64,000 bases of DNA from Microbacterium sp. LWO12-1.2. GTDB lineage: Bacteria > Actinomycetota > Actinomycetes > Actinomycetales > Microbacteriaceae. Every line of letters starts with the position of its first letter. Positions within the stretch are counted from its first letter, which is position 1. Both the position numbers and the translations under genes were made by a program. The stretch covers positions 2,232,001 through 2,296,000 of the forward strand of contig NZ_JBEGII010000001.1 in NCBI RefSeq assembly GCF_040675875.1. The letters are read 5' to 3'. The notes under the pieces were generated by a model. It saw nothing but the letters and a program-made list of their open reading frames with translations, was not told the DNA's origin and did not search any database. Positions 7,019 through 15,140 of this stretch are shown here, piece by piece.

Positions 7019-8095
7019 TCACCGCGAGGGACCGGTCTGCTCATCGGTCAACAGCATCGCCTCGGCGAGCTGCACCGGCCGGGAGCGGGCCGCGAGGCGG
7101 AAGGCGCTGGGACTCCCGCCCACGTGTCGCGAGAACTGCGCGCGCAGAGCGGCAGCGTCGACGAACCCCGCACGCTTCGCCACCACCGCGAGCTCCTGGG
7201 CCGGGAGCACGAGAAGCTCCTCCCGTGCGGTCGTGAGGCGCCGACGCAGCAGCTGTGCCGAGAGGCTCTCATCGGCCCCTGCGAAGAAGCGGAACAGCTG
7301 ACGACGACTCATGTGCAGCTCGGCCGCGAGCTGGTCGATCCCGAACTCCGCGTCACGGTGCCGGCGTTCGATGATCTGCGCCGCCTCCGCCCTGATCCGG
7401 CTGACGCGGTCGGTCTCGCCGTCGCCGGGGAACTGACGGAACAGTCCCCGCACCAGCGCGACCAGCGCCGCCTCCGTTCCGGCGAGCGCTCCGGCCCCCT
7501 GATCGGGATCCTGCACCCACTCGTAGAGCATGCGGCCCACCGCGACCCCCGCCGCCCGCGTGAGCGGGGTGTCGGGGAACAGGCCGGCGCCGGATGCCAG
7601 CACGTGCTGGTATCCGGGGATGGCCGCGACCGGGACCACGACCCCGGTCGTCTCGCTCAGGCCGAGATGCTCGGCGGCAGACGGCCCCACGCTCGACATG
7701 AACCCCATACGGCCGACGCGCAGATCGTGGACGCCATGGGCGGTGTGCAGCCGTTGCCCACCGAGGTTCGAGACCCCGACGATGATGATGTCCTCGTCCT
7801 GCGGGGCGCCACGATCGTAGGTGACGGTGTGCGGCGTCTCGAGCGTGCTGAACAGCATCGTCGCGCCGATGGAGCGTCGCAGCAGCGCCGCCTCGAAGCC
7901 GAGAGGGTCGGCGGCCTTCATGGTTCCGAAGTTCGACAGCTGCTGCATGCCGATCGGACCGTCGAGCCGGATCACCGCGGAGGTGTACCACTCCGGTGGG
8001 TGCTGGTCGCGGTCGTCGTCCGTCTCCTCGCGCCAGAGGCCGCCGGACAGGCGCCGCATCCAGGCGGCGGTCTCGCCGGCGGTGATCGCCGTCAC
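7019..8095 (-). CDS. AraC-family transcriptional regulator
   Basis: 358 residues from GTG 8095. The N-terminal two thirds resembles the AraC_binding_2 type sensor (FSTLETPHTVTYDRG, then GRMGFMSSVGP). The C-terminal 100 residues form the double helix-turn-helix: FGIDQLAAELHMSRRQLFRFF and AVVAKRAGFVDAAALRAQFS, followed by GGSPSAFR, the usual AraC tail. The frame is open upstream to 8218, but the extra residues are arginine-rich and poorly coding. I chose GTG 8095 because it overlaps, as GTGA, the stop of a short leader ORF with a good ribosome site, suggesting translational coupling. The effector and targets are unknown; no partner operon is adjacent. Confidence 0.8.
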   Translation of the reverse strand: MTAITAGETAAWMRRLSGGLWREETDDDRDQHPPEWYTSAVIRLDGPIGMQQLSNFGTMKAADPLGFEAALLRRSIGATMLFSTLETPHTVTYDRGAPQDEDIIIVGVSNLGGQRLHTAHGVHDLRVGRMGFMSSVGPSAAEHLGLSETTGVVVPVAAIPGYQHVLASGAGLFPDTPLTRAAGVAVGRMLYEWVQDPDQGAGALAGTEAALVALVRGLFRQFPGDGETDRVSRIRAEAAQIIERRHRDAEFGIDQLAAELHMSRRQLFRFFAGADESLSAQLLRRRLTTAREELLVLPAQELAVVAKRAGFVDAAALRAQFSRHVGGSPSAFRLAARSRPVQLAEAMLLTDEQTGPSR

Positions 8096-8172
8096 GCCCG
8101 ACGCTCGCGCACGACGGCCAGGCGCGATGCGCGCACGACGAGAGCGTCGGAGTTCCCCAGAGTTTGCACCAT
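8092..8172 (-). CDS. Putative 26-residue leader peptide coupled to the AraC-type gene
   Basis: ATG at 8172 is preceded by GGGGGAC about five bases upstream, the best ribosome site in this region. It encodes MVQTLGNSDALVVRASRLAV plus six more residues and stops with a TGA that overlaps the GTG start of the AraC-type gene by four bases. Codon third positions are mostly G/C. No regulatory run of one amino acid is visible, so coupling and not attenuation is the simpler reading. Expression is unproven. Confidence 0.45.
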   Translation of the reverse strand: MVQTLGNSDALVVRASRLAVVRERRA

Positions 8173-8233
8173 CACGGTCCCCCATGTCAGGCGCGCGCCG
8201 CCTGCGCGACGCGCGCACCCCATCCCCGGAGCC

Positions 8234-8263
8234 ACACTAGCCAGGCGCTTTGCGCGCGTGCAA
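8234..8263 (-). promoter_or_regulatory. Predicted promoter of leader ORF and AraC-type gene
   Basis: On the minus strand TTGCAC (8263-8258) and TAGTGT (8239-8234) are separated by 18 bp. The -35 end overlaps an imperfect palindrome, TTGCGCGCGTGCAA (8250-8263), which could be an operator for the regulator itself. Confidence 0.5.
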
Positions 8264-8332
8264 TATACGACGTGGCGCCCCGCTGCGCCTCGCCGTCCAC
8301 GCCCCCTGAGCACCGGGAACGCGCAGCGCGGG

Positions 8333-8851
8333 CTAGCTGAAGGTCGCGGCGACCGAGTTGCGGTGATAGTCGAAGACGATGCTGGTGCGAGTCGACGCGA
8401 CGCTGCTCTGCGCCGAGAGGTGCTCGAGCACGAACTCGCGCATCTGCGAGGAGTCGGCCACCGCGATGTGGAGCAGGAAGTCGTCCTCTCCCCCGAGGAA
8501 GAAGACCTGGATCACCTGGGGCAGCGCCCGCACCCGATCGGCGAAGGCCACGATGCTCTCGCGTCGCGCGCTCGGGCGCAGACTGACCCCGATGATCGCC
8601 TGCAGCCCTGCGCCCAGCATCCGCTCGTCGACGCTCGCATGGAAACCGGTGATGACCCCGCGCTCGATCAGCGAGCGCAGGCGCGCGTGCGCCGTGGATG
8701 GTGCCACGCCGAGCGTGCCGGCGAGTTCCGCGTTGGTCATCCGGCCGTCCGCGCCGAGCAGGCGCACGATCTGCGCATCGATCGCGTCGAGCGCCGGCGC
8801 CCGAAGAGTGTTCGGCGAACCTGCCGCATTCGACTGTTCCATACGAAGCAT
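8333..8851 (-). CDS. Lrp/AsnC-family regulator, likely controlling alanine dehydrogenase
   Basis: 172 residues. An AsnC-type winged helix-turn-helix spans about 22-70 (LDAIDAQIVRLLGADGRMTN, GVAPSTAHARLRSLIERGVI), followed by the RAM/AsnC effector domain (GAGLQAIIGVSLRPSARR to the end, FFLGGEDDFLLHIAV). It is divergent from ald with a 101-bp gap, as is the AldR regulator of mycobacterial ald, so alanine-responsive control of ald is likely. Two starts are possible, ATG 8851 or ATG 8842; neither has a clear ribosome site. Confidence 0.88.
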   Translation of the reverse strand: MLRMEQSNAAGSPNTLRAPALDAIDAQIVRLLGADGRMTNAELAGTLGVAPSTAHARLRSLIERGVITGFHASVDERMLGAGLQAIIGVSLRPSARRESIVAFADRVRALPQVIQVFFLGGEDDFLLHIAVADSSQMREFVLEHLSAQSSVASTRTSIVFDYHRNSVAATFS

Positions 8852-8879
8852 TATTCAGGATTCTCGATCCTGTCGAATG

Positions 8880-8891
8880 TTCTGAACAGAA
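8880..8891. promoter_or_regulatory. Inverted repeat in the lrp-ald intergenic region
   Basis: TTCTGAACAGAA (8880-8891) is a palindrome with a two-base centre. Further TTCTG copies at 8911 and 8919 and the imperfect ATTCAGGAT...ATCCTG pair (8854-8872) give a multi-site arrangement of the kind Lrp-family octamers bind. Regulator assignment is inference. Confidence 0.45.
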
Positions 8892-8952
8892 TCTGTTGAT
8901 GAGCCGATGTTTCTGCGATTCTGTGTGCATCACACCCACACGAGGAGGATCG

Positions 8953-10038
8953 ATGAAGATCGGCGTACCCACCGAGGTCAAGAACAACGAGAACCGCGTC
9001 GCGCTGACGCCCGCCGGCACCGATCGCCTCGTCAACGAGGGGCACCGCGTGCTCGTGCAGTCCGGCGCCGGCCTCGGGTCGAGCATCTCCGATGACGCCT
9101 ACCGTGCCGCCGGCGCCGAGATCCTCGACTCCGCTGCCGAGGTGTGGGGCGCGGCCGACCTGCTCATCAAGGTCAAGGAGCCGATCGCCCAGGAGTACGG
9201 CTTCCTGCGGCCCGACCTCACGCTGTTCACCTACCTGCACCTCGCCGCCGACCGCCCGCTGACCACGGCTCTCGTGGATGCCGGGACGACTGCCGTGGCC
9301 TACGAGACCGTGCAGCTGCCCGACCGCAGCCTGCCGCTGCTCGTGCCGATGAGCGAGATCGCCGGGCGGCTCTCGGTGACCATGGGCTCCTACGCGCTGC
9401 TGCGCTCCAACGGCGGCCGCGGCACCCTGCTCGGCGGCATCGCCGGCACCCCGCGAGCCAAGACCGTCGTGATCGGCGGTGGCGTCGCCGGTGAGCACGC
9501 CGCCGCCAACGCGCTCGGCCTCGGCTCAAAGGTCACCGTGATCGACATCTCGCTGCCGCGCCTGCGCGAGCTCGAGCACCGCTACGGCGGCGCGCTCGAG
9601 ACCCGCGCCTCCAGCCGCTACGACATCGCCGAGGAACTCGCCACCGCCGATCTGGTGATCGGCTCCGTGCTCATCCCCGGCGCCGCCGCCCCCAAGCTCG
9701 TCACCGACGACATGGTCGCGACCATGAAGCCCGGCTCGGTGCTGGTCGACATCGCGATCGACCAGGGCGGATGCTTCGAGGGCTCGCGGCCGACCACGCA
9801 TGACGCTCCCACGTTCGCGGTGCACGATTCGATCTACTACTGCGTGGCGAACATGCCCGGCGCCGTCCCCGAGACCGCGACCCGGGCACTGACCAACGCG
9901 ACCCTCCCCTATGTCTCGGCGATCGCCGGAAAGGGCTGGGAGCGCGCTGCCACGGATGACGCCGCGCTGGCGAAGGGCCTGAACGTGCAGGGCGGGCGCA
10001 TCGTGCTGGAGGCCGTCGCGCGGGCGCACGCTCTGTGA
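8953..10038 (+). CDS. ald: Alanine dehydrogenase
   Basis: NAD-dependent interconversion of L-alanine with pyruvate and ammonia in the cytosol. 361 residues, normal length. Substrate-binding residues are in place: K75 in IKVKEP and H96 in TYLHLAAD; the Rossmann motif [10 protein letters not shown] is at about 173-182, and [14 protein letters not shown] follows as usual. GAGGAGGA at 8942-8949 fixes ATG 8953. Divergent Lrp-type gene and palindromic sites upstream suggest alanine-responsive expression. No terminator is evident; aspC follows with its own leaderless promoter. Confidence 0.96.
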   Translation: MKIGVPTEVKNNENRVALTPAGTDRLVNEGHRVLVQSGAGLGSSISDDAYRAAGAEILDSAAEVWGAADLLIKVKEPIAQEYGFLRPDLTLFTYLHLAADRPLTTALVDAGTTAVAYETVQLPDRSLPLLVPMSEIAGRLSVTMGSYALLRSNGGRGTLLGGIAGTPRAKTVVIGGGVAGEHAAANALGLGSKVTVIDISLPRLRELEHRYGGALETRASSRYDIAEELATADLVIGSVLIPGAAAPKLVTDDMVATMKPGSVLVDIAIDQGGCFEGSRPTTHDAPTFAVHDSIYYCVANMPGAVPETATRALTNATLPYVSAIAGKGWERAATDDAALAKGLNVQGGRIVLEAVARAHAL

Positions 10039-10131
10039 CCCGTCGTCGGACGACTCGAAACCGAAAGAACTCAGGATCTTCATGACGACTCGGCCCTCAC
10101 CGGCACGGGCGACCCGAGTACGCTCGTAATC

Positions 10132-11331
10132 GTGACTGAACGCGCTCCTCTCTCCCGCAAACTGTCCGCGATCGCCGAGTCTGCGACCCTCAAGGTCGAT
10201 GCCAAGGCGAAGGCTCTCAAGGCGGAAGGCAAGGACATCATCTCCTATGCCGCCGGCGAGCCGGATTTCGCGACCCCCCAGTTCATCGTGGATGCGGCAG
10301 CCGACGCTCTCGCGGACCCCGCGAACTACCGGTACACCCCCGCTGCCGGGCTTCCGGCGCTGCGTGAGGCGATCGCCGCCAAGACCCTGCGCGACTCCGG
10401 CCTCGAGGTGTCCCCGAGCCAGGTCATCGTGACCAACGGCGGAAAGCAGTCCGTCTACCAGGCGTTCCAGACCGTCGTGAACCCCGGCGACGAGGTGCTG
10501 CTCCCCGCACCGTACTGGACCACCTACCCGGAGGCCATCCGTCTGGCCGACGGCATCCCCGTCGAGGTCTTCGCCGGCGCCGACCAGGACTACAAGGTCA
10601 CGGTCGAGCAGCTCGAAGCCGCCCGCACCGAGCGCACCACCGTGCTCGTCTTCGTATCTCCCTCGAACCCGACCGGCTCGGTGTACACCGCGGAAGAGAC
10701 CGCGGCCATCGGCGAGTGGGCGCTCGAGCACGGCATCTGGATCATCAGCGACGAGATCTACCAGAACCTCACCTACGAGGGTGTCAAGGCGACCTCCATC
10801 GTCGAGGCCGTGCCCGCTGTCGCCGGGCAGACGATCCTGGTCAACGGCGTCGCGAAGACGTACGCCATGACCGGATGGCGCGTGGGCTGGATGGTCGGTC
10901 CGGTCGATGCGATCAAGATCGCCGGCAACCTGCAGTCGCACCTCTCGAGCAACGTGAACAACGTCGCCCAGAAGGCCGCGATCGCCGCGCTCAACGGACC
11001 GCAGACCGAGGCGGAGCAGATGCGCGAGGCGTTCGACCGCCGCCGCCGTCTCATCGTCTCTGAGCTGTCGAAGATCGACGGCCTGGTCGTACCCAACCCG
11101 CTCGGGGCCTTCTACGTCTATCCCGATGTGCAGGGCCTGCTCGGCCGCACCTGGGGCGGCGTGACGCCGACGACCTCTCTCGAGCTGGCGGACCTGATCC
11201 TGGAGCAGGCCGAGGTGGCGGTCGTACCCGGCGAGGCCTTCGGCCCCAGCGGCTACATCCGTATGTCGTACGCTCTCGGCGACGACGCACTCCTCACGGG
11301 CGTGCAGCGCCTGCAGCGCCTGTTCTCCTGA
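10132..11331 (+). CDS. aspC: Aspartate aminotransferase, class I PLP enzyme
   Basis: Transfers the amino group of aspartate to 2-oxoglutarate. 399 residues; fold-type I aminotransferase landmarks are [10 protein letters not shown] (about 39), [10 protein letters not shown] (about 101), [10 protein letters not shown] with the PLP-contacting region, and the Schiff-base lysine K242 in [16 protein letters not shown]; the substrate-carboxylate arginine is in YIRMSYA near the end. Some members of this subgroup also use prephenate, so specificity is not certain. The start is GTG 10132 with TACGCT seven bases upstream and no Shine-Dalgarno sequence, pointing to a leaderless mRNA. It ends at a very strong two-way terminator. 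Confidence 0.9.
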   Translation: MTERAPLSRKLSAIAESATLKVDAKAKALKAEGKDIISYAAGEPDFATPQFIVDAAADALADPANYRYTPAAGLPALREAIAAKTLRDSGLEVSPSQVIVTNGGKQSVYQAFQTVVNPGDEVLLPAPYWTTYPEAIRLADGIPVEVFAGADQDYKVTVEQLEAARTERTTVLVFVSPSNPTGSVYTAEETAAIGEWALEHGIWIISDEIYQNLTYEGVKATSIVEAVPAVAGQTILVNGVAKTYAMTGWRVGWMVGPVDAIKIAGNLQSHLSSNVNNVAQKAAIAALNGPQTEAEQMREAFDRRRRLIVSELSKIDGLVVPNPLGAFYVYPDVQGLLGRTWGGVTPTTSLELADLILEQAEVAVVPGEAFGPSGYIRMSYALGDDALLTGVQRLQRLFS

Positions 11332-11361
11332 GGCACCCTGGCTCGGGAACCATCGCCCAGA

Positions 11362-11426
11362 CCCCACCGTACCGACGAGACCCCCTCCTGCCGACACGTG
11401 CAGGAGGGGGTCTCGTCACGGTGGGG
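11362..11426. terminator. Long bidirectional terminator between aspC and the VOC gene
   Basis: CCCCACCGT (11362-11370) pairs with ACGGTGGGG (11418-11426), and 11374-11391 (GACGAGACCCCCTCCTGC) pairs perfectly with 11400-11417, leaving an ACC bulge and an 8-base loop. It serves two convergent genes. Confidence 0.88.
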
Positions 11427-11453
11427 GGGTCTCGACGCACGCGGCGCCGGCCC

Positions 11454-11855
11454 TCAGTCCTGCGGGTGATACCCGATCAGCCAGCGGATACCGTAGCGGT
11501 CCACGAGCGTGCCGTCCCAGTCGCCCCAGGCGCGCCGCTGCAGCGGGTCAATCACCCGGCCGCCGACGGAGAGATCCGCGAACCAGCCGGTCAACGTCGA
11601 TGCATCGGCTGTCCCGAGCAGCGAGAGAAACATACCGTTCATCTGCACCGCGTCGTCGTCGATGCCGGCGTCCGCTCCGGAGAGTTCCACGACGCCCTGC
11701 AGCGTCGCGTGACCGATCGCATCACTCGGACCGTCGTGCCTGTCGAGCTGGGCGTAGTCGAACATCTGCAGCACACCGCCGAACACGGACTGATAGTGCC
11801 GCATCGCCTCAGCCGCGTTGCCGGGGAACAGGAGGTAGGGGATCAGTCCACTCAT
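11454..11855 (-). CDS. VOC-superfamily protein, PhnB-like
   Basis: 133 residues with the PhnB/YjdN-type glyoxalase-fold layout: IPYLLFPGNAAEAMRHYQSVFGG (given by range, residues 5-27), then ELSGADAG, and the C-terminal WGDWDGTLVDRYGIRWLI. Such proteins are related to dioxygenase/glyoxalase VOC enzymes but usually have no known activity. Metal ligands cannot be assigned with confidence. ATG 11855 has TACACT (minus strand, 11867-11862) six bases upstream, so it is probably leaderless. It stands alone, with murB running away in the same direction 27 bp downstream of its own start region. Confidence 0.82.
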   Translation of the reverse strand: MSGLIPYLLFPGNAAEAMRHYQSVFGGVLQMFDYAQLDRHDGPSDAIGHATLQGVVELSGADAGIDDDAVQMNGMFLSLLGTADASTLTGWFADLSVGGRVIDPLQRRAWGDWDGTLVDRYGIRWLIGYHPQD

Positions 11856-11881
11856 GCCGCGAGTGTAGCCTCGGCCGACCG

Positions 11882-13012
11882 TCAGAGCTCGACGCCGACC
11901 AGCACCGGCTCAGGCTGGAGCACCAAGCCGAACTCCGCGTGGACTCGGCTCTGGATGAAGCGCGCGAGCTCGGCCACCTCCGCGGCGTTCGCTCCCCCGC
12001 GGTTCGTGAGCGCGAGAGCGTGCTTGGTCGAGACCGATGCCCGCGATCGCGGGAGCTTGAAGCCCTTGCGGATTCCGGCCTGTTCGATGAGCCAGGCCGC
12101 ACTCACCTTGACATCGGTGGGACCGCGACGCGGGGCCGGCACCAGACCGTCGTAGTTCGCAAGAGGGATGACGGTGATCGCGTCGAGATCGGGGTTCACC
12201 GGCCACCGCGGGCACTCCGCCGGCAGGGCACGGGCGACGGATTCCGGGACGATCGCGTTCTGGAAGAAGGATCCGACGCCGTGCGTATCGGGGTCGTTCT
12301 CGTCGAGCAGCATCCCCTTGGACGCGCGCGTGTCCAGAATGCGCTCACGCACCCAGGTCAGAGCGACCGGAGCGTCGCCCTCGAGGCCGAGTGCGCGGCG
12401 CAGTTGCTCGCCGCGCACGATGCGCTCCGGCGTCACGACCAGATCGACGGTCACCGACAGGATGACGGCGCGGCGCTGCGGCTCGCTGCCGTAGTGATGC
12501 TTGAGCACCGATGTGCGGAACCCGAGGCCCAATGCTGCGGCGGGGACGGTGGAGATCTCTCCCGTGCTCGCATCGATCAGTTCGACCTCGACGAGCGTCT
12601 CCTGGACCTCCTGGCCGTAGGCGCCGATGTTCTGCACCGGAGCGGCACCGACCGTGCCGGGGATCCCCGACATCGCCTCCAGCCCCGCGTACCCGTGCTC
12701 GACGGCGTAGGCGACGAAGTCATCCCACCCGTGCCCGGCCTGGGCTCGCAGACGGATGCGACCGGCATGAGGCGAAGGGAGCTCTTCGATCCCTGTCGTC
12801 AGGATGCGGACGACAGTGCCCTCGAAGGGCTCGTCGCCGACGAAGAGGTTGGACCCGCCGCCGAGCACGAACCAGTCGTCGCCCCGTGCCCAGGTGTCGC
12901 GCAGTGCCTCGACGAGCCCTGCGGTGGTCGTCGCCTCCTGCATCCGCTCGGGCGCAGCCCCGGTGCGCAGCGTGGTGAGGTCGGCGAGGCGGATCGGATC
13001 GATCTCTCTCAT
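11882..13012 (-). CDS. murB: UDP-N-acetylenolpyruvoylglucosamine reductase
   Basis: Flavoenzyme that reduces UDP-GlcNAc-enolpyruvate to UDP-MurNAc, committing precursor to peptidoglycan. 376 residues. FAD-binding VLGGGSNLFVGD is at 49-60, the second FAD loop GIPGTVGAAPVQNIGAYG at 116-133, the catalytic serine 248 in GVGSFFQN, and the C-terminal EPVLVG carries the conserved glutamate. It follows two MaoC-type dehydratase genes with a 1-bp gap, so it is co-transcribed with them. Confidence 0.96.
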   Translation of the reverse strand: MREIDPIRLADLTTLRTGAAPERMQEATTTAGLVEALRDTWARGDDWFVLGGGSNLFVGDEPFEGTVVRILTTGIEELPSPHAGRIRLRAQAGHGWDDFVAYAVEHGYAGLEAMSGIPGTVGAAPVQNIGAYGQEVQETLVEVELIDASTGEISTVPAAALGLGFRTSVLKHHYGSEPQRRAVILSVTVDLVVTPERIVRGEQLRRALGLEGDAPVALTWVRERILDTRASKGMLLDENDPDTHGVGSFFQNAIVPESVARALPAECPRWPVNPDLDAITVIPLANYDGLVPAPRRGPTDVKVSAAWLIEQAGIRKGFKLPRSRASVSTKHALALTNRGGANAAEVAELARFIQSRVHAEFGLVLQPEPVLVGVEL

Positions 13013-13013
13013 G

Positions 13014-13412
13014 TCAGACCGCGATGCGCAGCTGCGCCTTGACGAGCACAGTGGCGTCGCCGAACGTGACCTTCAGGTCGACGCGCGCGGCATCGTCATC
13101 GACGGCACCAACTGTTGCGGTGACGTGCACATCAGCACCGTCCACCGGGTCGACGACGACCGGCTTGGTGAAGCGCACGCCGTAGTCGAGGATGCGCACG
13201 CCGGGCTCGAGCGCGGCGAGGAGCACGGACGAGGCGATACCCATCGTGAGCATGCCGTGCGCGAGGACACCAGGCAGTCCCACGGAGGACGCGATGTCGT
13301 CGCGGTAGTGGATGGGGTTGAAGTCTCCGGATGCTCCGGCGTAGCGCACGAGCGACTCGCGCGTCAGGTGCACCGTGCGCTCGGCGAGGACGTCTCCGAC
13401 GGAATACGACAT
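13014..13412 (-). CDS. MaoC-family (R)-hydratase, HadB-like
   Basis: 132 residues of hot-dog fold. The hydratase motif is seen as YAGASGDFNPIHY (23-35), with the catalytic Asp and His, followed by GLPGVLAHGMLTMGIAS. It would hydrate trans-2-enoyl thioesters or dehydrate 3-hydroxyacyl thioesters. The upstream gene encodes the partner half, overlapping by one base (TGATG), and together they resemble the two-subunit HadAB dehydratases. In mycobacteria these serve mycolic-acid FAS-II; Microbacteriaceae make no mycolates, so the substrate here is open. Confidence 0.87.
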   Translation of the reverse strand: MSYSVGDVLAERTVHLTRESLVRYAGASGDFNPIHYRDDIASSVGLPGVLAHGMLTMGIASSVLLAALEPGVRILDYGVRFTKPVVVDPVDGADVHVTATVGAVDDDAARVDLKVTFGDATVLVKAQLRIAV

Positions 13413-13870
13413 CAGCGCGTCGCCTCCTCTTCCTTGTCATCGCCGACCAGCAGCACGCTGGTCGCGGTCACCACATGGGCGCCGTCGACATCTGTGATCT
13501 CGGCTTCGCTGGTGATCAGCGCGTTTCCTGCCATCGCGCGGATGGCGGTGACGCGCAGCTGCCCGACGAGCTCATCGCCGGCGACGATCGGACGCGAGTA
13601 GGCGAACCGCTGCTCCGCGTGGATCGTACGCGCCAGCACGATGCCGGAATCCGGCAGTGCGAGGAGCTGCTGCAGGGTCAGATCCTGGATGACCATCGCG
13701 AAGGTCGGCGGCGCGACGACGTCGGCGTATCCGGCCGCGCGGGCGGCCTCGACGTCGGTGTGCTGCGGAGCCTCGGCGAAGACGGCGCGAGCGAACTCGC
13801 GCACTTTCTCCCGGCCGACGAGGTACGGGGCGGTCGGCGGGAACTCCCGGCCGATCAGTTCTGTGTTCAC
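13412..13870 (-). CDS. FAS1-type dehydratase N-terminal-domain protein, HadA-like
   Basis: About 152 residues with the MaoC_dehydrat_N features: FPPTAPYLVGREKVREFARA near the start and VVAPPTFAMVI (about 50-60), but without the catalytic Asp-His pair, as expected for the structural or substrate-binding subunit. Two GTG codons are close together; GTG 13870 is preferred because GAGGGG lies five bases upstream, while GTG 13876 overlaps that site. First gene of the dehydratase-murB operon. Confidence 0.83.
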   Translation of the reverse strand: MNTELIGREFPPTAPYLVGREKVREFARAVFAEAPQHTDVEAARAAGYADVVAPPTFAMVIQDLTLQQLLALPDSGIVLARTIHAEQRFAYSRPIVAGDELVGQLRVTAIRAMAGNALITSEAEITDVDGAHVVTATSVLLVGDDKEEEATR

Positions 13871-13917
13871 TGCCACCCCTCGATCCTATCGAGCATGGCG
13901 GTCGCCCGGTTCCGCGC

Positions 13918-14718
13918 TCAGCCCCTGCGGCGGCCCCGTACCGCCTTGATCGCCATCTGCACGGCGATGACGACGAGATATGCCGCGAAGAGAATGTTCC
14001 CGGCAGTCGGATCGATGAGGGTGGCGATCCACGCGCCGAGAGCCGTCGTGGTGCAGGCGGACACGCCGATCAGCACGGCGGCACGCAGGTCGACGTTGCG
14101 GGTGCGCAGGTTCCCGATCGTGCCCGACACCGCGGTGGGGATCATCATGAGCAGGGAGGTGCCTTTGGCCACCAGGTCGCTCGTGCCGAACGCCAGCATC
14201 AGGACGGGGACGACGATCACGCCGCCGCCCACGCCGATGAGGCCGGCGAGCACCCCAGTGCCGAGTCCCACACCGACCAGGGCGAGCCCCGTGAGCAACG
14301 TCAGTTCGAAGGTCGCATCGCGCGACGGGATCACGAGGAACAGCGTGATGATGACGAGGACCAGGAAACCGACGAAGCCCCAGCGCAACGCGGTCTGGGA
14401 GATGCGTGGGAGCAGCCTGGTGCCGATCTGTGCGCCGACCACGGCTCCTGCCGCGAGGATGAGCGCCGGAATCCATGCCACCGAGCCGGAGACGGCGTAG
14501 GAGATCACTCCGACGCTGGCCGTGGGCACGATCGCTGCGAGCGAGGTACCAGCGGCAATGCGCTGGTCGAACTGCAGCAGCAGCACGAGCAGCGGCACGA
14601 TGACCGTTCCGCCCCCGACTCCGAAGAGACCGGACAGCAATCCGGCGAGAAGGCCGATTCCGATGAACGCCGCGTATGCGCGCGGCCCTCGACGCAGACC
14701 TGCCGCGGCATCGTTCAC
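13918..14718 (-). CDS. TauE/SafE-family sulfite/organic-anion exporter-like membrane protein
   Basis: 266 residues with about eight hydrophobic segments and two copies of the family motif: GLLSGLFGVGGGTVIVPLL near residue 25 and GLIGVGGGVIVVPVLML near 160. The family moves sulfite, sulfoacetate or other small anions across the cytoplasmic membrane; the substrate is not evident. GTG 14718 is chosen because GGAGGA lies seven bases upstream and the first helix follows shortly; the frame is open to 14880 but that stretch is arginine-rich and non-coding in character. It stands alone. Confidence 0.88.
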   Translation of the reverse strand: MNDAAAGLRRGPRAYAAFIGIGLLAGLLSGLFGVGGGTVIVPLLVLLLQFDQRIAAGTSLAAIVPTASVGVISYAVSGSVAWIPALILAAGAVVGAQIGTRLLPRISQTALRWGFVGFLVLVIITLFLVIPSRDATFELTLLTGLALVGVGLGTGVLAGLIGVGGGVIVVPVLMLAFGTSDLVAKGTSLLMMIPTAVSGTIGNLRTRNVDLRAAVLIGVSACTTTALGAWIATLIDPTAGNILFAAYLVVIAVQMAIKAVRGRRRG

Positions 14719-15140
14719 GCTGCGTTCCTCCCCCGCGACGCACGACGGCCGCACCGCGACAAGCCTACTCCCGCGCCGCACACCTGCCCGACGCCCTGGA
14801 CGAGCAGAAGACCCGATCTCGGGGGGAGCCGTGACCGGGTCTTCCGGTGTGCCTGTGCATCGTCGCGCAGTGGGAGTCACGCGACAGCCGCGATCAGTTC
14901 ACGAGGGGCGCAGCGCTGTGGGGAATGGGGAGATGCGCGCGCCTCTCGCTCCCAGGAGAGCACAACCGCTCGCTCGCGTCACCCCTCCTGCGCGGGATCC
15001 CCCAGTTGCCGGGTGCTTTCGCCGCATCGCACGTCACTTGAACGCGATCCGCAAACCCCTGGGACGCAGTCCCGTCATATGCGAGACTGGATCGCAACAC
15101 CGGCGATGGCGCCGGCGTCGACCGGATCGAAGGAGATCTG
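14719..15140. other. Intergenic region between divergent TauE/SafE and acyl-CoA ligase genes
   Basis: 422 bp with no convincing gene on either strand. A ribosome site for the ligase, GAAGGAGA, ends at 15136. A small hairpin GGGAC-GCA-GTCCC lies at 15059-15069. I see no clear -10/-35 pair. Confidence 0.6.

Noticed and set aside
9526..11397. 623-codon minus-strand frame opposite ald and aspC
   Set aside because: Antisense artefact; the plus-strand genes have all catalytic residues.
13871..14880. Longer start for the TauE/SafE gene at 14880
   Set aside because: The added 54 residues are Arg/Pro-rich and hydrophilic; GTG 14718 has a strong ribosome site directly before the first helix.
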